Below are positions 8,331 through 16,206 of a stretch of DNA of 48,393 bases, one piece after another. The notes below the pieces were generated by a model. It had not been told where the DNA came from. It ran no database searches and worked only from the letters and a program-made list of their open reading frames with translations. Within the stretch, counting starts at the first letter, position 1. Every line of letters begins with the position of its first letter. This DNA comes from SM23-28-2 sp964512285 (GTDB lineage: Bacteria; Chloroflexota; Dehalococcoidia; SM23-28-2). The position numbers and the translations under genes are program-made. The DNA lies in the NCBI GenBank assembly GCA_964512285.1, contig CAZEJO010000012.1, positions 1 through 48,393 on the forward strand, in the 5' to 3' direction.

Positions 8331-9230
8331 GTGGAACCAGTCACCAGCCGGCGGGCTTTTGGAGCTCGGCCAAGAGGGTTGCCGTTGACCCTGGCGGATG
8401 CCTGGGGGCGATTGCTGACGGTTAGGCAGCCACCGGAGCGGATAGTCAGCCTGGTGCCCAGCCTGACCGAGGCGTTGTTCGCCTTTGGCTTGGAAGAGGA
8501 GGTCGTGGGGGTGACGCGCTTCTGCGTGGAGCCGCCCCAGGGCGTGGCCGGCAAGACAAAGGTGGGTGGCACTAAAGCGCTGGATGTGGGAAAGATCAAG
8601 AGCCTTAAGCCCGACCTGGTGGTGGCCAGCGCCGAGGAGAATAGTCCTGGGGACGTGACCCAACTGATCGACTACGGCTTGGCGGTTTTCGTCACTCTGG
8701 TCACCAATGTCGAGAGCGCGATCGACCTCCTGCGCCAGTTAGCGGCCATCACCGGCACCACTGCGGCTGCCCGGCCGATCATCCAGGAAGCCAAGGAGTC
8801 TCTAGCTTTCGTGCAGGGCGCTGGTGCCAGCCGCGAGCCGGTACGTGTCTTCTGCCCCATCTGGCGCAATCCCTACATGACCTGCGGCCGCGGGACATAC
8901 ATGCACGATGTCATCACTGTTTGTGGCGGTCTGAATGTCTTTGGCGGGCGACATGAGTCCTACCCCCGGCTGGAGCTGGCCGAGATGGCGGCTCTGGACC
9001 CTCAGGTGATCCTTCTGCCCGACGAGCCCTATCGCTTCACCAAGCGGCATAAGGCCGACTTTAAGTCCTTTGCTGAGGTGGCGGCCGTCAAGAACGGGCA
9101 TATCTTCCTGATCGACGGCAAGTTGCTCACCTGGTACGGGCCGCGCATCGCTCAAAGCCTGAGCGAGGTGAAGCGGCTGCTGGGCATCGCTCGCTCTCCA
9201 GGAGAGAGCTCAGAGCATCTGCCTTCATGA
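8331..9230 (+). CDS. Cobalamin-binding (BtuF-like) periplasmic-binding-fold protein, no signal peptide
   Basis: A 299-aa protein starting at GTG 8331 behind GGGAGGAG. The opening VSLVPSLTEALFAFGLEEEVVGVT and the later 'KPDLVVASAEEN' and 'DPQVILLPDEPYRF' blocks are typical of BtuF-type helical-backbone metal receptors that bind cobalamin or iron chelates. No signal peptide or lipobox precedes the domain and no permease or ATPase gene is adjacent, so a classical uptake role is not supported by context. It may be a cytoplasmic binding protein or use a distant transporter. The next gene starts 16 bp downstream. Confidence 0.75.
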   Translation: MEPVTSRRAFGARPRGLPLTLADAWGRLLTVRQPPERIVSLVPSLTEALFAFGLEEEVVGVTRFCVEPPQGVAGKTKVGGTKALDVGKIKSLKPDLVVASAEENSPGDVTQLIDYGLAVFVTLVTNVESAIDLLRQLAAITGTTAAARPIIQEAKESLAFVQGAGASREPVRVFCPIWRNPYMTCGRGTYMHDVITVCGGLNVFGGRHESYPRLELAEMAALDPQVILLPDEPYRFTKRHKADFKSFAEVAAVKNGHIFLIDGKLLTWYGPRIAQSLSEVKRLLGIARSPGESSEHLPS

Positions 9231-9246
9231 TACGGGCGAGAGGTGC

Positions 9247-10182
9247 ATGGTAGGGCGAAGGCTCCTTCTGCTGGGCGGTCTGACGGTGGGTGCGGTGGCG
9301 GCGTTTTGGGCCTACGCCCGCTGGCTGGTCGGGCGCTGTGAGAATCTGGACCTGGCGGATGCCCCCAAGCCCGGCGAGATGATTCGCCTGGAGGACGTGG
9401 CCATCCACTACGTGGATAGGGGTCAGGGCCCGCCTCTCGTCCTCATCCACGGCCTGGGGGGCCGCATATACAACTTTCGCTACAACATCCCCGTCCTCTC
9501 GGAGCACTTGCGCGTGGTGGCCCTCGATCTGAAGGGCTTCGGCTACTCGGAGCGGCCGGCCGCTGGCGACTACTCGCTGACGGCGCAGGCTCGACTGGTG
9601 GGCGAGCTTATGGATCGCCTGGGCATCCCGCGGGCCGCTGTCCTCGGTCATTCGATGGGCGCGGCCATCGCCCTGCGACTGGCAGCCACCTGTCCCGAGA
9701 AGGTGGACAGGCTGATACTGGTGGGCAGCGCTCCTCCAAACGGGATGGTGCCGCGGTTTGTCGCCAACCTGCCGCTGCGCCCGCTGCTCCGTCTGGGGGC
9801 GGCCCTGGTCTTGCACCAGCCGCAGCTGCGAGAGAGGGTCCTGCGGCAGGGCTTCTACGACCCCGCTTTCGTCAGCCCGGAGATGCTGGAGGAGTTCCGC
9901 CGCTCGGCCGGGATTCGCGGTTCGACTGATGCCATCGCCAGCCTGCTGAGCGATGCCGCCCGCGATGAGCCGCTCGATCTCTCTCGCGTGAGCCAGCCGA
10001 CGCTTCTCCTCTGGGGCGAGGGCGATCGGTGGACTAACCTTCGTCTGGCCCGCTGGCTGGCGGATGAACTGCCCGACGCGCGCCTGCAGGTCATCGACAG
10101 GGCGCGCCACATGGTGCTGGAGGAGCAGGCGGAGGAGGCCAACGAGGCTATCCTGGCTTTCCTGTCTGACGGCTCGACTTGA
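9247..10182 (+). CDS. Alpha/beta hydrolase with N-terminal membrane anchor
   Basis: A 311-aa protein with an N-terminal hydrophobic segment (about residues 5-24) that looks like an uncleaved anchor. The hydrolase fold follows: oxyanion-hole HGLGG at about residue 69, nucleophile elbow GHSMGAA (Ser136), the acid in WGEGDRW, and the catalytic His in ARHMVLEE near the end. The substrate cannot be read from sequence; esterases, haloalkane dehalogenases and C-C hydrolases share the fold. It is 16 bp downstream of the BtuF-like gene and probably cotranscribed. Confidence 0.8.
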   Translation: MVGRRLLLLGGLTVGAVAAFWAYARWLVGRCENLDLADAPKPGEMIRLEDVAIHYVDRGQGPPLVLIHGLGGRIYNFRYNIPVLSEHLRVVALDLKGFGYSERPAAGDYSLTAQARLVGELMDRLGIPRAAVLGHSMGAAIALRLAATCPEKVDRLILVGSAPPNGMVPRFVANLPLRPLLRLGAALVLHQPQLRERVLRQGFYDPAFVSPEMLEEFRRSAGIRGSTDAIASLLSDAARDEPLDLSRVSQPTLLLWGEGDRWTNLRLARWLADELPDARLQVIDRARHMVLEEQAEEANEAILAFLSDGST

Positions 10183-10213
10183 GATGTGTCGTGTGGCAGG
10201 TGGGCAGATCGGG

Positions 10214-10219
10214 TATAAT
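10214..10219 (+). promoter_or_regulatory. Candidate -10 element for htpX
   Basis: A perfect TATAAT lies 38 bp before the htpX start codon. No good -35 sits at 17 nt, so this is a partial promoter call. Confidence 0.35.
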
Positions 10220-10256
10220 AATTCGATAGACGGATGAAGACTGTCGGAGGTGAGCA

Positions 10257-11126
10257 GTGAATCAGGCAAAGACGGTTCTGCTGCTGGGTATGTTGTCGGC
10301 CCTGTTTCTGGGCCTGGGCTACCTGTTTGGCGGCGTGACCGGTCTCATTGTTGCATTCGGGTTTGCTCTGCTGATGAACCTCTGGACCTACTGGTTCTCC
10401 GACAAGCTGGCCCTGCGCATGGCTGGCGCCCATCAGGTGGCGCCGGAGCAGGAGCCGCGTCTGCATCGCATGGTGGAGGATGTGGCCGGCATGGCCAGCT
10501 TGCCGAAGCCCAAGGTGTACATCGTCCAGAACGACGCGCCCAACGCGTTTGCCACCGGCCGTAACCCCAAGCACTCGGCGGTGGCGGTGACCACCGGCAT
10601 CATGCGTATACTGAACGAAGATGAGCTTAAGGCTGTGCTGGCCCACGAGATGGGGCACATCAAGAACCGCGACATTCTCATCAGCGCCATAGTGGCTACT
10701 TTCGCCAGCGCCATCATGTTCATAGCATTTATGGCCCGCTGGAGCCTCTTCTTCGGCGGCTTCGGCCGTTCGCGCAACCAGTACGCTGGCCTGATCGGGC
10801 TGGTGGCGATATTAGCGATCGCCATCCTGGCGCCGATCGGCGCCGCGGTCATCCGCATGGCTATCTCGCGCCAGCGGGAGTATGGCGCCGACGAGACGGG
10901 CGCGCGCATCTCCGGGCGGCCCATGGCCCTGGCCAGCGCCCTGAGGAAACTGCAGATGGGGGCCCAGACGAGGCCGACGAAGGTCAGTGAGTCGACGGCT
11001 CACATGTACACTGTCAGTCCGCTGCGGAGCGATTTCATGGGCAACCTCTTCAGCACCCACCCGCCGGTCGAGCAGAGGATCGCTCGCCTGGAGCGGATGG
11101 CCGAGCGGATGGGGGTTTGGGGCTAG
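10257..11126 (+). CDS. htpX: Membrane zinc metalloprotease HtpX
   Basis: A 289-aa M48B-family protease starting at GTG 10257 after GGAGGTGAGCA. It has two N-terminal membrane segments (about 5-24 and 27-43), the zinc motif HEMGH at residues 130-134, further hydrophobic segments after it, and the third ligand in REYGADE. HtpX degrades damaged or misassembled membrane proteins with its active site on the cytoplasmic face. Length and domain order match the family. It precedes the selenocysteine-containing DsbA-like gene by 97 bp, so both may belong to an envelope quality-control group with the upstream HtrA. Confidence 0.93.
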   Translation: MNQAKTVLLLGMLSALFLGLGYLFGGVTGLIVAFGFALLMNLWTYWFSDKLALRMAGAHQVAPEQEPRLHRMVEDVAGMASLPKPKVYIVQNDAPNAFATGRNPKHSAVAVTTGIMRILNEDELKAVLAHEMGHIKNRDILISAIVATFASAIMFIAFMARWSLFFGGFGRSRNQYAGLIGLVAILAIAILAPIGAAVIRMAISRQREYGADETGARISGRPMALASALRKLQMGAQTRPTKVSESTAHMYTVSPLRSDFMGNLFSTHPPVEQRIARLERMAERMGVWG

Positions 11127-11223
11127 GCTGGGTTGGCAACGAACGACTGCAACAGCGGTTAGCGGGCAGCGCTCGAAATGGCGCTGGCCGCGCTGCTTTC
11201 GGGCAGTTGGAAGGGAGGCCAAT

Positions 11224-12108
11224 ATGAGCGAAGGAAGGAAAGGTCGGGGCCGGAAGGGCGGTCCGTCGGAAGCGGGACCGGCCGGGCCTGCCCCAAATCC
11301 AGGAAGAGGCGGCTCAAGCTCTCTCATGGGCTGGATCGTGTCAGCCAATCTGCTGGCAGTGCTGGCCGTGGTCTTGGCCGTGGTTGCTCTGGTTTTGCAG
11401 TTCACGGACGAGGATGAGGATGGCCAGGCGGTCGGACAGCCCAGCCCGACTGTGCAGCCCACTGTGGTGGTTCAGCCTACGCCCACGCCGGTGGTGGTGG
11501 AAGCCAGCGTCGATGACGACCCGTCCATTGGTCCCGAAGACGCGGCGGTGACGATTGTCGAGTTCAGCGAGTTTCTCTGACCCTATTGCCAGCGGTTTGC
11601 GTTGCAAACCTTGCCCCAGATAGAGCAGACTTACGAGGGTAAAGTCAGGTTCGTCTATCGTGACTTTCCTGTCCATGGTGAGCCCGCTGCGAAGATCTCT
11701 GAGGCGGCTGAGTGTGCCGACGATCAGGATAAGTTCTGGGAATACCATGACAAGCTGTGGGAGGAGTACAACACCCTGGTGGCGCACTATCAGACCATTA
11801 GTGAGGACGCGGAGACCGGGATGAATGATTTGGCGACCAGTCTGAAGGGGTACGCTTCCGACCTGGGGCTGGACACCGCTGCCTTCGACGAGTGCCTGGA
11901 CTCCGGCAAGTATACCTCGGAGGTGCAGAAGGACTCTCAGGATGCCAGAGCCTACGGGGTGACAGGCACACCCGCCTTCTTCATCAACGGTCAACTGGTG
12001 TCCGGCGCCCAGCCCTTCAGCGTCTTCCAGCAGGTGATCGACGCCGCCCTTGAAAAGGCTGAGGCGGGCGCGGCGGTCCCGGTCACTCCCAGCGTCGCCG
12101 GTGGCTGA
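11224..12108 (+). CDS. Membrane-anchored DsbA-like thiol oxidoreductase, probable selenoprotein (in-frame TGA = Sec119)
   Basis: Read through one TGA (11578-11580), this is a single 294-aa protein starting at ATG 11224 behind GGGAGG. A basic Gly/Pro-rich cytoplasmic tail is followed by a membrane segment (about residues 35-60), an acidic then Pro/Thr-rich linker, and a thioredoxin fold of the DsbA/Thioredoxin_4 type. The family active site is EFSDFxCPYC; here it reads EFSEFL-TGA-PYC, so the TGA replaces exactly the nucleophilic first Cys and Cys122 is the resolving residue. The same frame continues with VRFVYRDFPVHGEP and the cis-Pro region YGVTGTPAFFING. A strong stem-loop follows the TGA (separate entry). 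A nonsense mutation is the alternative; the intact downstream frame, the SECIS-like hairpin and selD in the same window argue for Sec. Confidence 0.85.
11594..11610 (+). promoter_or_regulatory. Bacterial SECIS-like hairpin in the DsbA-like gene
   Basis: GGTTTGC (11594-11600), loop GTT (11601-11603), GCAAACC (11604-11610) form a perfect 7-bp stem. The loop starts 20 nt after the TGA and its first base is G, as expected for an SelB-binding bacterial SECIS inside the coding region. Confidence 0.75.
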
Positions 12109-12180
12109 CGACATTGACGCGGCTCGGTCGAGCGCTGGGTGAACCGGCAGCCGAGCCGCCAAGATCGCGAAGAAAGGTAG

Positions 12181-12214
12181 AGGCCGTGGCCAAGAGCCAC
12201 GGCCTTCCTTATTT
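12181..12214 (+). terminator. Intrinsic terminator after the DsbA-like gene
   Basis: AGGCCGTGGC and GCCACGGCCT form a perfect 10-bp stem with loop CAAGA, followed by TCCTTATTT. It sits between the convergent DsbA-like and HD-domain genes. A weaker CGGCTCGG/CCGAGCCG pair lies upstream at 12120-12158. Confidence 0.7.
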
Positions 12215-12223
12215 CAGAGGGCG

Positions 12224-12787
12224 CTAGCTTGTTCCGCGCAGGCCCAGCGCGTCGGCTGCTTCCTTCATCGCGTCGATGACCTCGGCGATGTGGGCGTCTA
12301 GGTCCACCGCTAGGTCCTGAGCGCCCTCAACGATATCGTCGCGGCTCACTGAACGGGCAAAGGCCTTGTCCTTCATCTTCTTGCGAACCGAGCGCGTCTC
12401 TACCTCATCGAGGCTCTTGTTCGGTTTGACCAGTGCCACCGCCGTGATGAAGCCGGTGAGCTCGTCGACCGCGAAGAGCGTCTTCTCCAGGGGCGTCCTA
12501 CGCGGCAGGCCCAGATGGCGGGCATGGCTGAGGATGGCGGTCACCACTTCCTCAGGGTAGCCTCGCTCACGCAGGATCTTGGCTCCCTCTTGTGGGTGCT
12601 TGTCCAGGGTAGGGTGGATCTCGTAGTCGAAATCATGGAGCAGCCCTACGATGCCCCACTTCTCCTCATCCTCCCCGCGCTTGCGGGCAAAGTGGCGCAT
12701 CGCCGCCTCCACCGCCAGGCCGTGCTTACGCAGGCCCGGGCTTTTGGTGTACTCGCAGAGGAGGGCCCAAGCATCTTCTCGGTTCAT
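12224..12787 (-). CDS. HD-domain phosphohydrolase-like protein
   Basis: I choose ATG 12787 (187 aa) because GGGAG lies 7 nt upstream; a longer frame would overlap the next gene. The HD signature is visible as the metal-binding HG (near residue 23), HDFDYE near residue 50, HP in DKHPQEGA and the later SHARH. This HDIG-type domain is found in small predicted phosphohydrolases whose substrates are usually unknown. The gene starts 35 bp after the LysE-family gene on the same strand and probably shares its transcript. Confidence 0.8.
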   Translation of the reverse strand: MNREDAWALLCEYTKSPGLRKHGLAVEAAMRHFARKRGEDEEKWGIVGLLHDFDYEIHPTLDKHPQEGAKILRERGYPEEVVTAILSHARHLGLPRRTPLEKTLFAVDELTGFITAVALVKPNKSLDEVETRSVRKKMKDKAFARSVSRDDIVEGAQDLAVDLDAHIAEVIDAMKEAADALGLRGTS

Positions 12788-12822
12788 GACTATCTCCCGA
12801 ATTTCAGAATGCAGAGCAGCTC

Positions 12823-13443
12823 CTACGAAGCGGCTCGATAGAACAGGCTCAACCCGAAGAATAGCAGGATAAGCCCTGCCGCGCACGTCAGCAAGCGGAA
12901 CAGGACGTCGTTGACGAATCTCCGGCCGGCGTGCACTAGCGAGGCCAGAGTAGTGAACCAGAAGGCGCTACCCGCGAACACTGCCAACGCGAACAGAGCG
13001 CCCAATGTGGGGCTGAAGTCGGTCCGCGAGCTGAACACGGCGCTTCCCACTGTGGCCCAGAAGCCGATGGTAAGAGGGTTGAGGGCAGTCATGGCCACAC
13101 CGGTCAGATAGGGGACGTGATGGCTTTCTCCCGTTGCTTGCCTGGAAGCAGCGTCCTTCTTTAATCCCTCCAGGAGGCTGGCCAGGGCGAGGTAGGTCAG
13201 GACCAGCCCTCCGATGACGAGCATGGTGGTCCTCGCTGGAGGGAACTCCACGATCCAGGAGGCGATGCCGAACAGGGCCAGCAGGCAATAGATAGCGTCA
13301 ACCGTGGCGGCGCCCAGCCCAACCAGCCACGCGCCCCTGAACCCACTCCTGATGCCGACCTTGACGGCATAGGCGGTGACGGCTCCCGGGGGCACAGCAA
13401 CTGCGAATCCCAGGAGGAAGCCTTCCGCGACGGTGAAGATCAC
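12823..13443 (-). CDS. LysE/RhtB-family exporter
   Basis: A 206-aa membrane protein with about six hydrophobic segments and the family N-terminus GFAVAVPPGAVTAYAVKVG, in which the PPGP-like motif is PPGA. Members export amino acids or related small molecules. The substrate is not deducible. It is upstream of the HD-domain gene on the minus strand. Confidence 0.82.
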   Translation of the reverse strand: MIFTVAEGFLLGFAVAVPPGAVTAYAVKVGIRSGFRGAWLVGLGAATVDAIYCLLALFGIASWIVEFPPARTTMLVIGGLVLTYLALASLLEGLKKDAASRQATGESHHVPYLTGVAMTALNPLTIGFWATVGSAVFSSRTDFSPTLGALFALAVFAGSAFWFTTLASLVHAGRRFVNDVLFRLLTCAAGLILLFFGLSLFYRAAS

Positions 13444-13680
13444 TTTGGCAGCCGGAGGGCCTTTCTTCTCACTTGATCGGTCCTTCCCTTAGCTGGGCAC
13501 CGTGGTGACGGACAGCAGCCCCTTGCTGAGTACCTCGCCCGACAGGACGGCGGCCACCGCTCGGCTGCGACTGTCTCCATGATAGAGGGGCGCGAATCCA
13601 GGGGCAACGGGCCGTCTTTTGAGGCAAAGATTGTCGCTAGGGACTTGAAACATCCGTTCTCATCGCCTATGATAAGGCGT
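13444..13680. other. Intergenic region with an open minus-strand tail of unknown origin
   Basis: No complete gene is recognised. On the minus strand a frame ending at 13489 reads as protein-like sequence (PLYHGDSRSRAV, then LSGEVLSKGLLSV) without a convincing start. It may be the end of a decayed or unrecognised gene overlapping the 5' region of the radical SAM gene. Confidence 0.25.
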
Positions 13681-14892
13681 ATGGACAGCGAAGGTAAGCT
13701 GGAGCTCCTGGGGGGCTATGACGCTCTCTACGACGCCGATGGCACCTCCGGGGCCGCTCGCCCGCCTCAGATGCGTCAGGCGTCGGGGGGCGCTGGCGTC
13801 TTCTATGCGGCGGCTGGCGGCGGCCGGTGCGTTCCACTGCTGCGTGTGCTCATGACCAACGTCTGTGAGAATGACTGCCGCTACTGCTCTATCAACTGTC
13901 ATCGTCAGGTGCGCCGCACTTCCTTCCAGCCCGAGGAGCTGGTGAAGACCTTCAAGCAGATGCGGGATCGCGGGCTGGTGCGCGGCCTCTTCCTCAGCTC
14001 CGGAGTGGCCGGCGGCGCCGCCAAGACCGCCGAGCGAATGCTGACTACGGTAGAGATCCTGCGCCTGCGGGAGCGGTTCTCCGGCTACATTCATTTGAAG
14101 ATCATGCCTGGGCAGCCAGCCGACTACATTGAACGGGCGGTGGCCCTGGCCGATCGCGTCTCGGTGAACATCGAGGCGGCCACGCCTGGCTATCTCGCCC
14201 GTATAGCGCCCAGCAAGAGGTACGAGGCGATTGTCCCCTCTATGGAGGAGGTGCGACGCTTACAGCAGCGCTACCCTCGCCTGCTGCGGGCTGGCCAGAT
14301 CACTCAGATGGTGGTAGGCGCCGCCGGCGAGAGCGACCGGGAGGTATTGCAGACTTCTCAGAACCTCTACGATCGATTGGCGATGCGCCGCGTCTACTAC
14401 AGCGGCTACCGGCCGGTGTACGGGGAAGAGCTAGCGCCGCCAGCCTCCGCCCTGCGCCAGCATCGTCTCTACCAGGCCGACTGGCTGCTGCGCTTCTACG
14501 GTTTTCGCTTCGGGGAGGTGTCCTTCGACGAGAAGGGGTCGCTGCCCGCAGAGTTGGACCCCAAGGCGGCCTGGGCCTTGCTTCACCCCGAGTGCTTCCC
14601 GCTGGAGGTGAATCGGGCCAGCTACGAACAGTTGCTGCGAGTGCCGGGCATCGGCCCGGTGAGCGCTCGCCGTATCGTAGCTCTGCGCGCCGCTTGCACT
14701 TTTCGCGACCTGAAGGAGCTGTCCCGCCTCGGTGTAGCAGTCAAGCGGGCCCGGCAGTTCCTCCTTCTGGACGGCCGCTATTTGGGCAATCGTGCTCTGG
14801 CAGATCGCCCGACGGCGGTTCAGGACATCGATCCCGTTCAGCTCTCTCTGTGGGACGCCCAGCCGCGCTGTCTGACACCCACATTAGCTTAA
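13681..14892 (+). CDS. Putative DNA modification/repair radical SAM protein with C-terminal HhH
   Basis: From ATG 13681 the protein has 403 aa; homology to the family appears to begin here (MDSEGKLELLGGYDALYDAD), although ATG 13669 and 13579 are also in frame. The radical SAM Cys motif is C62-x3-C66-x2-C69 (VCENDCRYCSINC). The C-terminal part carries a helix-hairpin-helix (VPGIGPVSARRIVAL), suggesting nucleic-acid contact. This arrangement matches the TIGR03916-type family, often paired with uracil-DNA-glycosylase-like genes, but no such partner is adjacent here. The reaction is unknown. Confidence 0.8.
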   Translation: MDSEGKLELLGGYDALYDADGTSGAARPPQMRQASGGAGVFYAAAGGGRCVPLLRVLMTNVCENDCRYCSINCHRQVRRTSFQPEELVKTFKQMRDRGLVRGLFLSSGVAGGAAKTAERMLTTVEILRLRERFSGYIHLKIMPGQPADYIERAVALADRVSVNIEAATPGYLARIAPSKRYEAIVPSMEEVRRLQQRYPRLLRAGQITQMVVGAAGESDREVLQTSQNLYDRLAMRRVYYSGYRPVYGEELAPPASALRQHRLYQADWLLRFYGFRFGEVSFDEKGSLPAELDPKAAWALLHPECFPLEVNRASYEQLLRVPGIGPVSARRIVALRAACTFRDLKELSRLGVAVKRARQFLLLDGRYLGNRALADRPTAVQDIDPVQLSLWDAQPRCLTPTLA

Positions 14893-14935
14893 GAGGCCGC
14901 TTTGGTGCGCTGAACCTCTGTCTCGAAGCTGGCGT

Positions 14936-15004
14936 CGGTAGAAGGGCGGTGGCCAGGCCGTGGTGAGTGCCCAGGCCACCGAAGGTGATGATGCTGGTGG
15001 CTCC
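14936..15004 (-). pseudogene. Relic of a PLP-dependent (D-cysteine desulfhydrase/ACC deaminase-like) gene
   Basis: Directly after the metF stop, in the same frame, the minus strand reads GATSIITFGGLGTHHGLATA. It resembles the conserved TxxTFGGxGSNHxxATA block of fold-type II PLP enzymes. No flanking domain or start is present, so it would be a short decayed fragment. The match is from memory and the segment is brief. Confidence 0.35.
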
Positions 15005-15037
15005 CTTCGGCCTGGGGTCCTGGGAGAACGCCAGCCG

Positions 15038-15982
15038 CTAGCGCTTGGCTTCGGCTACGAGCTCGACCAGGGGTTCGTAGCGGCCGAAGGAGGGAACGAT
15101 GTAGACGCCCGCCGCCTTGGCCTTGGCTACCGCCAGGATGTCGTGGGCGATGGCAAGGCCCTCGGCTGCCACGCCATCCTCGCCAGCGCGGCGCAAGCGC
15201 TGGAGGGCGTCTTCGGGGATGGTGATACCCGGCGCCTGATGGTGGAGGAACTCGGCCTGGCGCTGGCTCAGTATGGGTAGGATACCCACAATGACGGGCA
15301 GCTTGAACTTGGCAGTTCGCTCCAGAAAGCGCTCCAGGCGTTCGGGGTCGTAGACCACCTGGGTCATGAAGAAGTGGGCGCCCGCCTCCACTTTGCGGCG
15401 CATGAGGCTGAGCTCCGCCTTGGTCTCATCGGCGTTGGGGTTGGCCGAGCCGCCGATGAAGAAGGAGGCCGACGGCCCGACTGACTTACCGGTCCAGTCG
15501 ACGCCATCGTTGAGCATCCTAAGGATGCGGATGAGCTGCACGGAGCCGATATCCCAGACGGCCACGACGTCGGTGTGGCCGCCCAGGGCCGGCGGGTCGC
15601 CCCGCAGGCAGAGGACATTGTGCACGCCCAGCACGTGAGCTCCCACCAGGTCGGCATGGATGGCGATGAGGTTGCGGTCGCGGGTGGTGTAGTGAACGAT
15701 GGTCTCCACCCCCAGTTGCTGCTGGAGGAAGACCGCCATGGCTACCGGGCTCATGCGCACGCGGGCCAGCGGGCTGTCGCCGACGTTGATGCAGTCGACG
15801 TCGGCCTGCTGGAGCAGGGACGCGCCGGCCAGGGTTCGATCCGGGACGAGGCCGTGGGGTGGGTCCACCTCCACGCTCACCACGAAGCGGCCGGCCGCCA
15901 GCTTCTCCCGCAAGGTCTGCGGTTGGGGGGTGCCGGACGGAGGCCGGGCGGTAGTAGATGTCTGCTCGCCTGGGTTTTCCAT
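15038..15982 (-). CDS. metF: Methylenetetrahydrofolate reductase (MetF family)
   Basis: A 314-aa TIM-barrel protein with the MetF N-terminus (FVVSVEVDPPHG), 'DCINVGDSPLARVRMSP', the block 'VLCLRGDPPALGGH', and 'GAHFFMTQVVYDPERLERFL'. It reduces 5,10-methylene-THF to 5-methyl-THF for methionine synthesis or one-carbon flow. It is the short form without a C-terminal regulatory domain. No corrinoid or methionine synthase gene is adjacent. About 220 bp separate it from the divergent groEL. Confidence 0.88.
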   Translation of the reverse strand: MENPGEQTSTTARPPSGTPQPQTLREKLAAGRFVVSVEVDPPHGLVPDRTLAGASLLQQADVDCINVGDSPLARVRMSPVAMAVFLQQQLGVETIVHYTTRDRNLIAIHADLVGAHVLGVHNVLCLRGDPPALGGHTDVVAVWDIGSVQLIRILRMLNDGVDWTGKSVGPSASFFIGGSANPNADETKAELSLMRRKVEAGAHFFMTQVVYDPERLERFLERTAKFKLPVIVGILPILSQRQAEFLHHQAPGITIPEDALQRLRRAGEDGVAAEGLAIAHDILAVAKAKAAGVYIVPSFGRYEPLVELVAEAKR

Positions 15983-16117
15983 CGGATGTCAGGCAAAGCA
16001 TACCCCTGGAGAGAGCAGGGGCGCAAGACGACATAACAGAGGCTGGGAAACGGAGACCGCTGGAGCGCTAGGGGAGATATTTGCCGATTCTTAGTGCTGG
16101 TGATTGCTCAGAACCCC

Positions 16118-16146
16118 TTGCGCGTTCCGCGCGTCTGAGCTAAAAA
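16118..16146 (+). promoter_or_regulatory. Promoter of groEL
   Basis: TTGCGC (16118-16123), a 17-nt spacer and TAAAAA (16141-16146) form a plausible housekeeping promoter just upstream of the CIRCE operator. Confidence 0.5.
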
Positions 16147-16151
16147 TATGG

Positions 16152-16178
16152 TTAGCACTCTTGCCTCTGGAGTGCTAA
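16152..16178. promoter_or_regulatory. CIRCE operator (HrcA site)
   Basis: TTAGCACTC, nine bases, GAGTGCTAA: a perfect match to the CIRCE inverted repeat. It lies between the promoter and the groEL ribosome-binding site, so HrcA repression released by heat shock is expected. Confidence 0.95.
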
Positions 16179-16206
16179 TGGCTTGCCGTTGGCAAGGGGG
16201 AGACAG

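Noticed and set aside
10179..10219. TTGAGA at 10179 as the -35 of the htpX promoter
   Set aside because: The spacing to TATAAT is 29 nt, far from 16-18.
11578..11602. Treating the DsbA-like gene as a frameshifted pseudogene
   Set aside because: There is no frameshift: both parts share one frame and are separated by a single TGA at the active-site Cys, with a SECIS-like stem after it.
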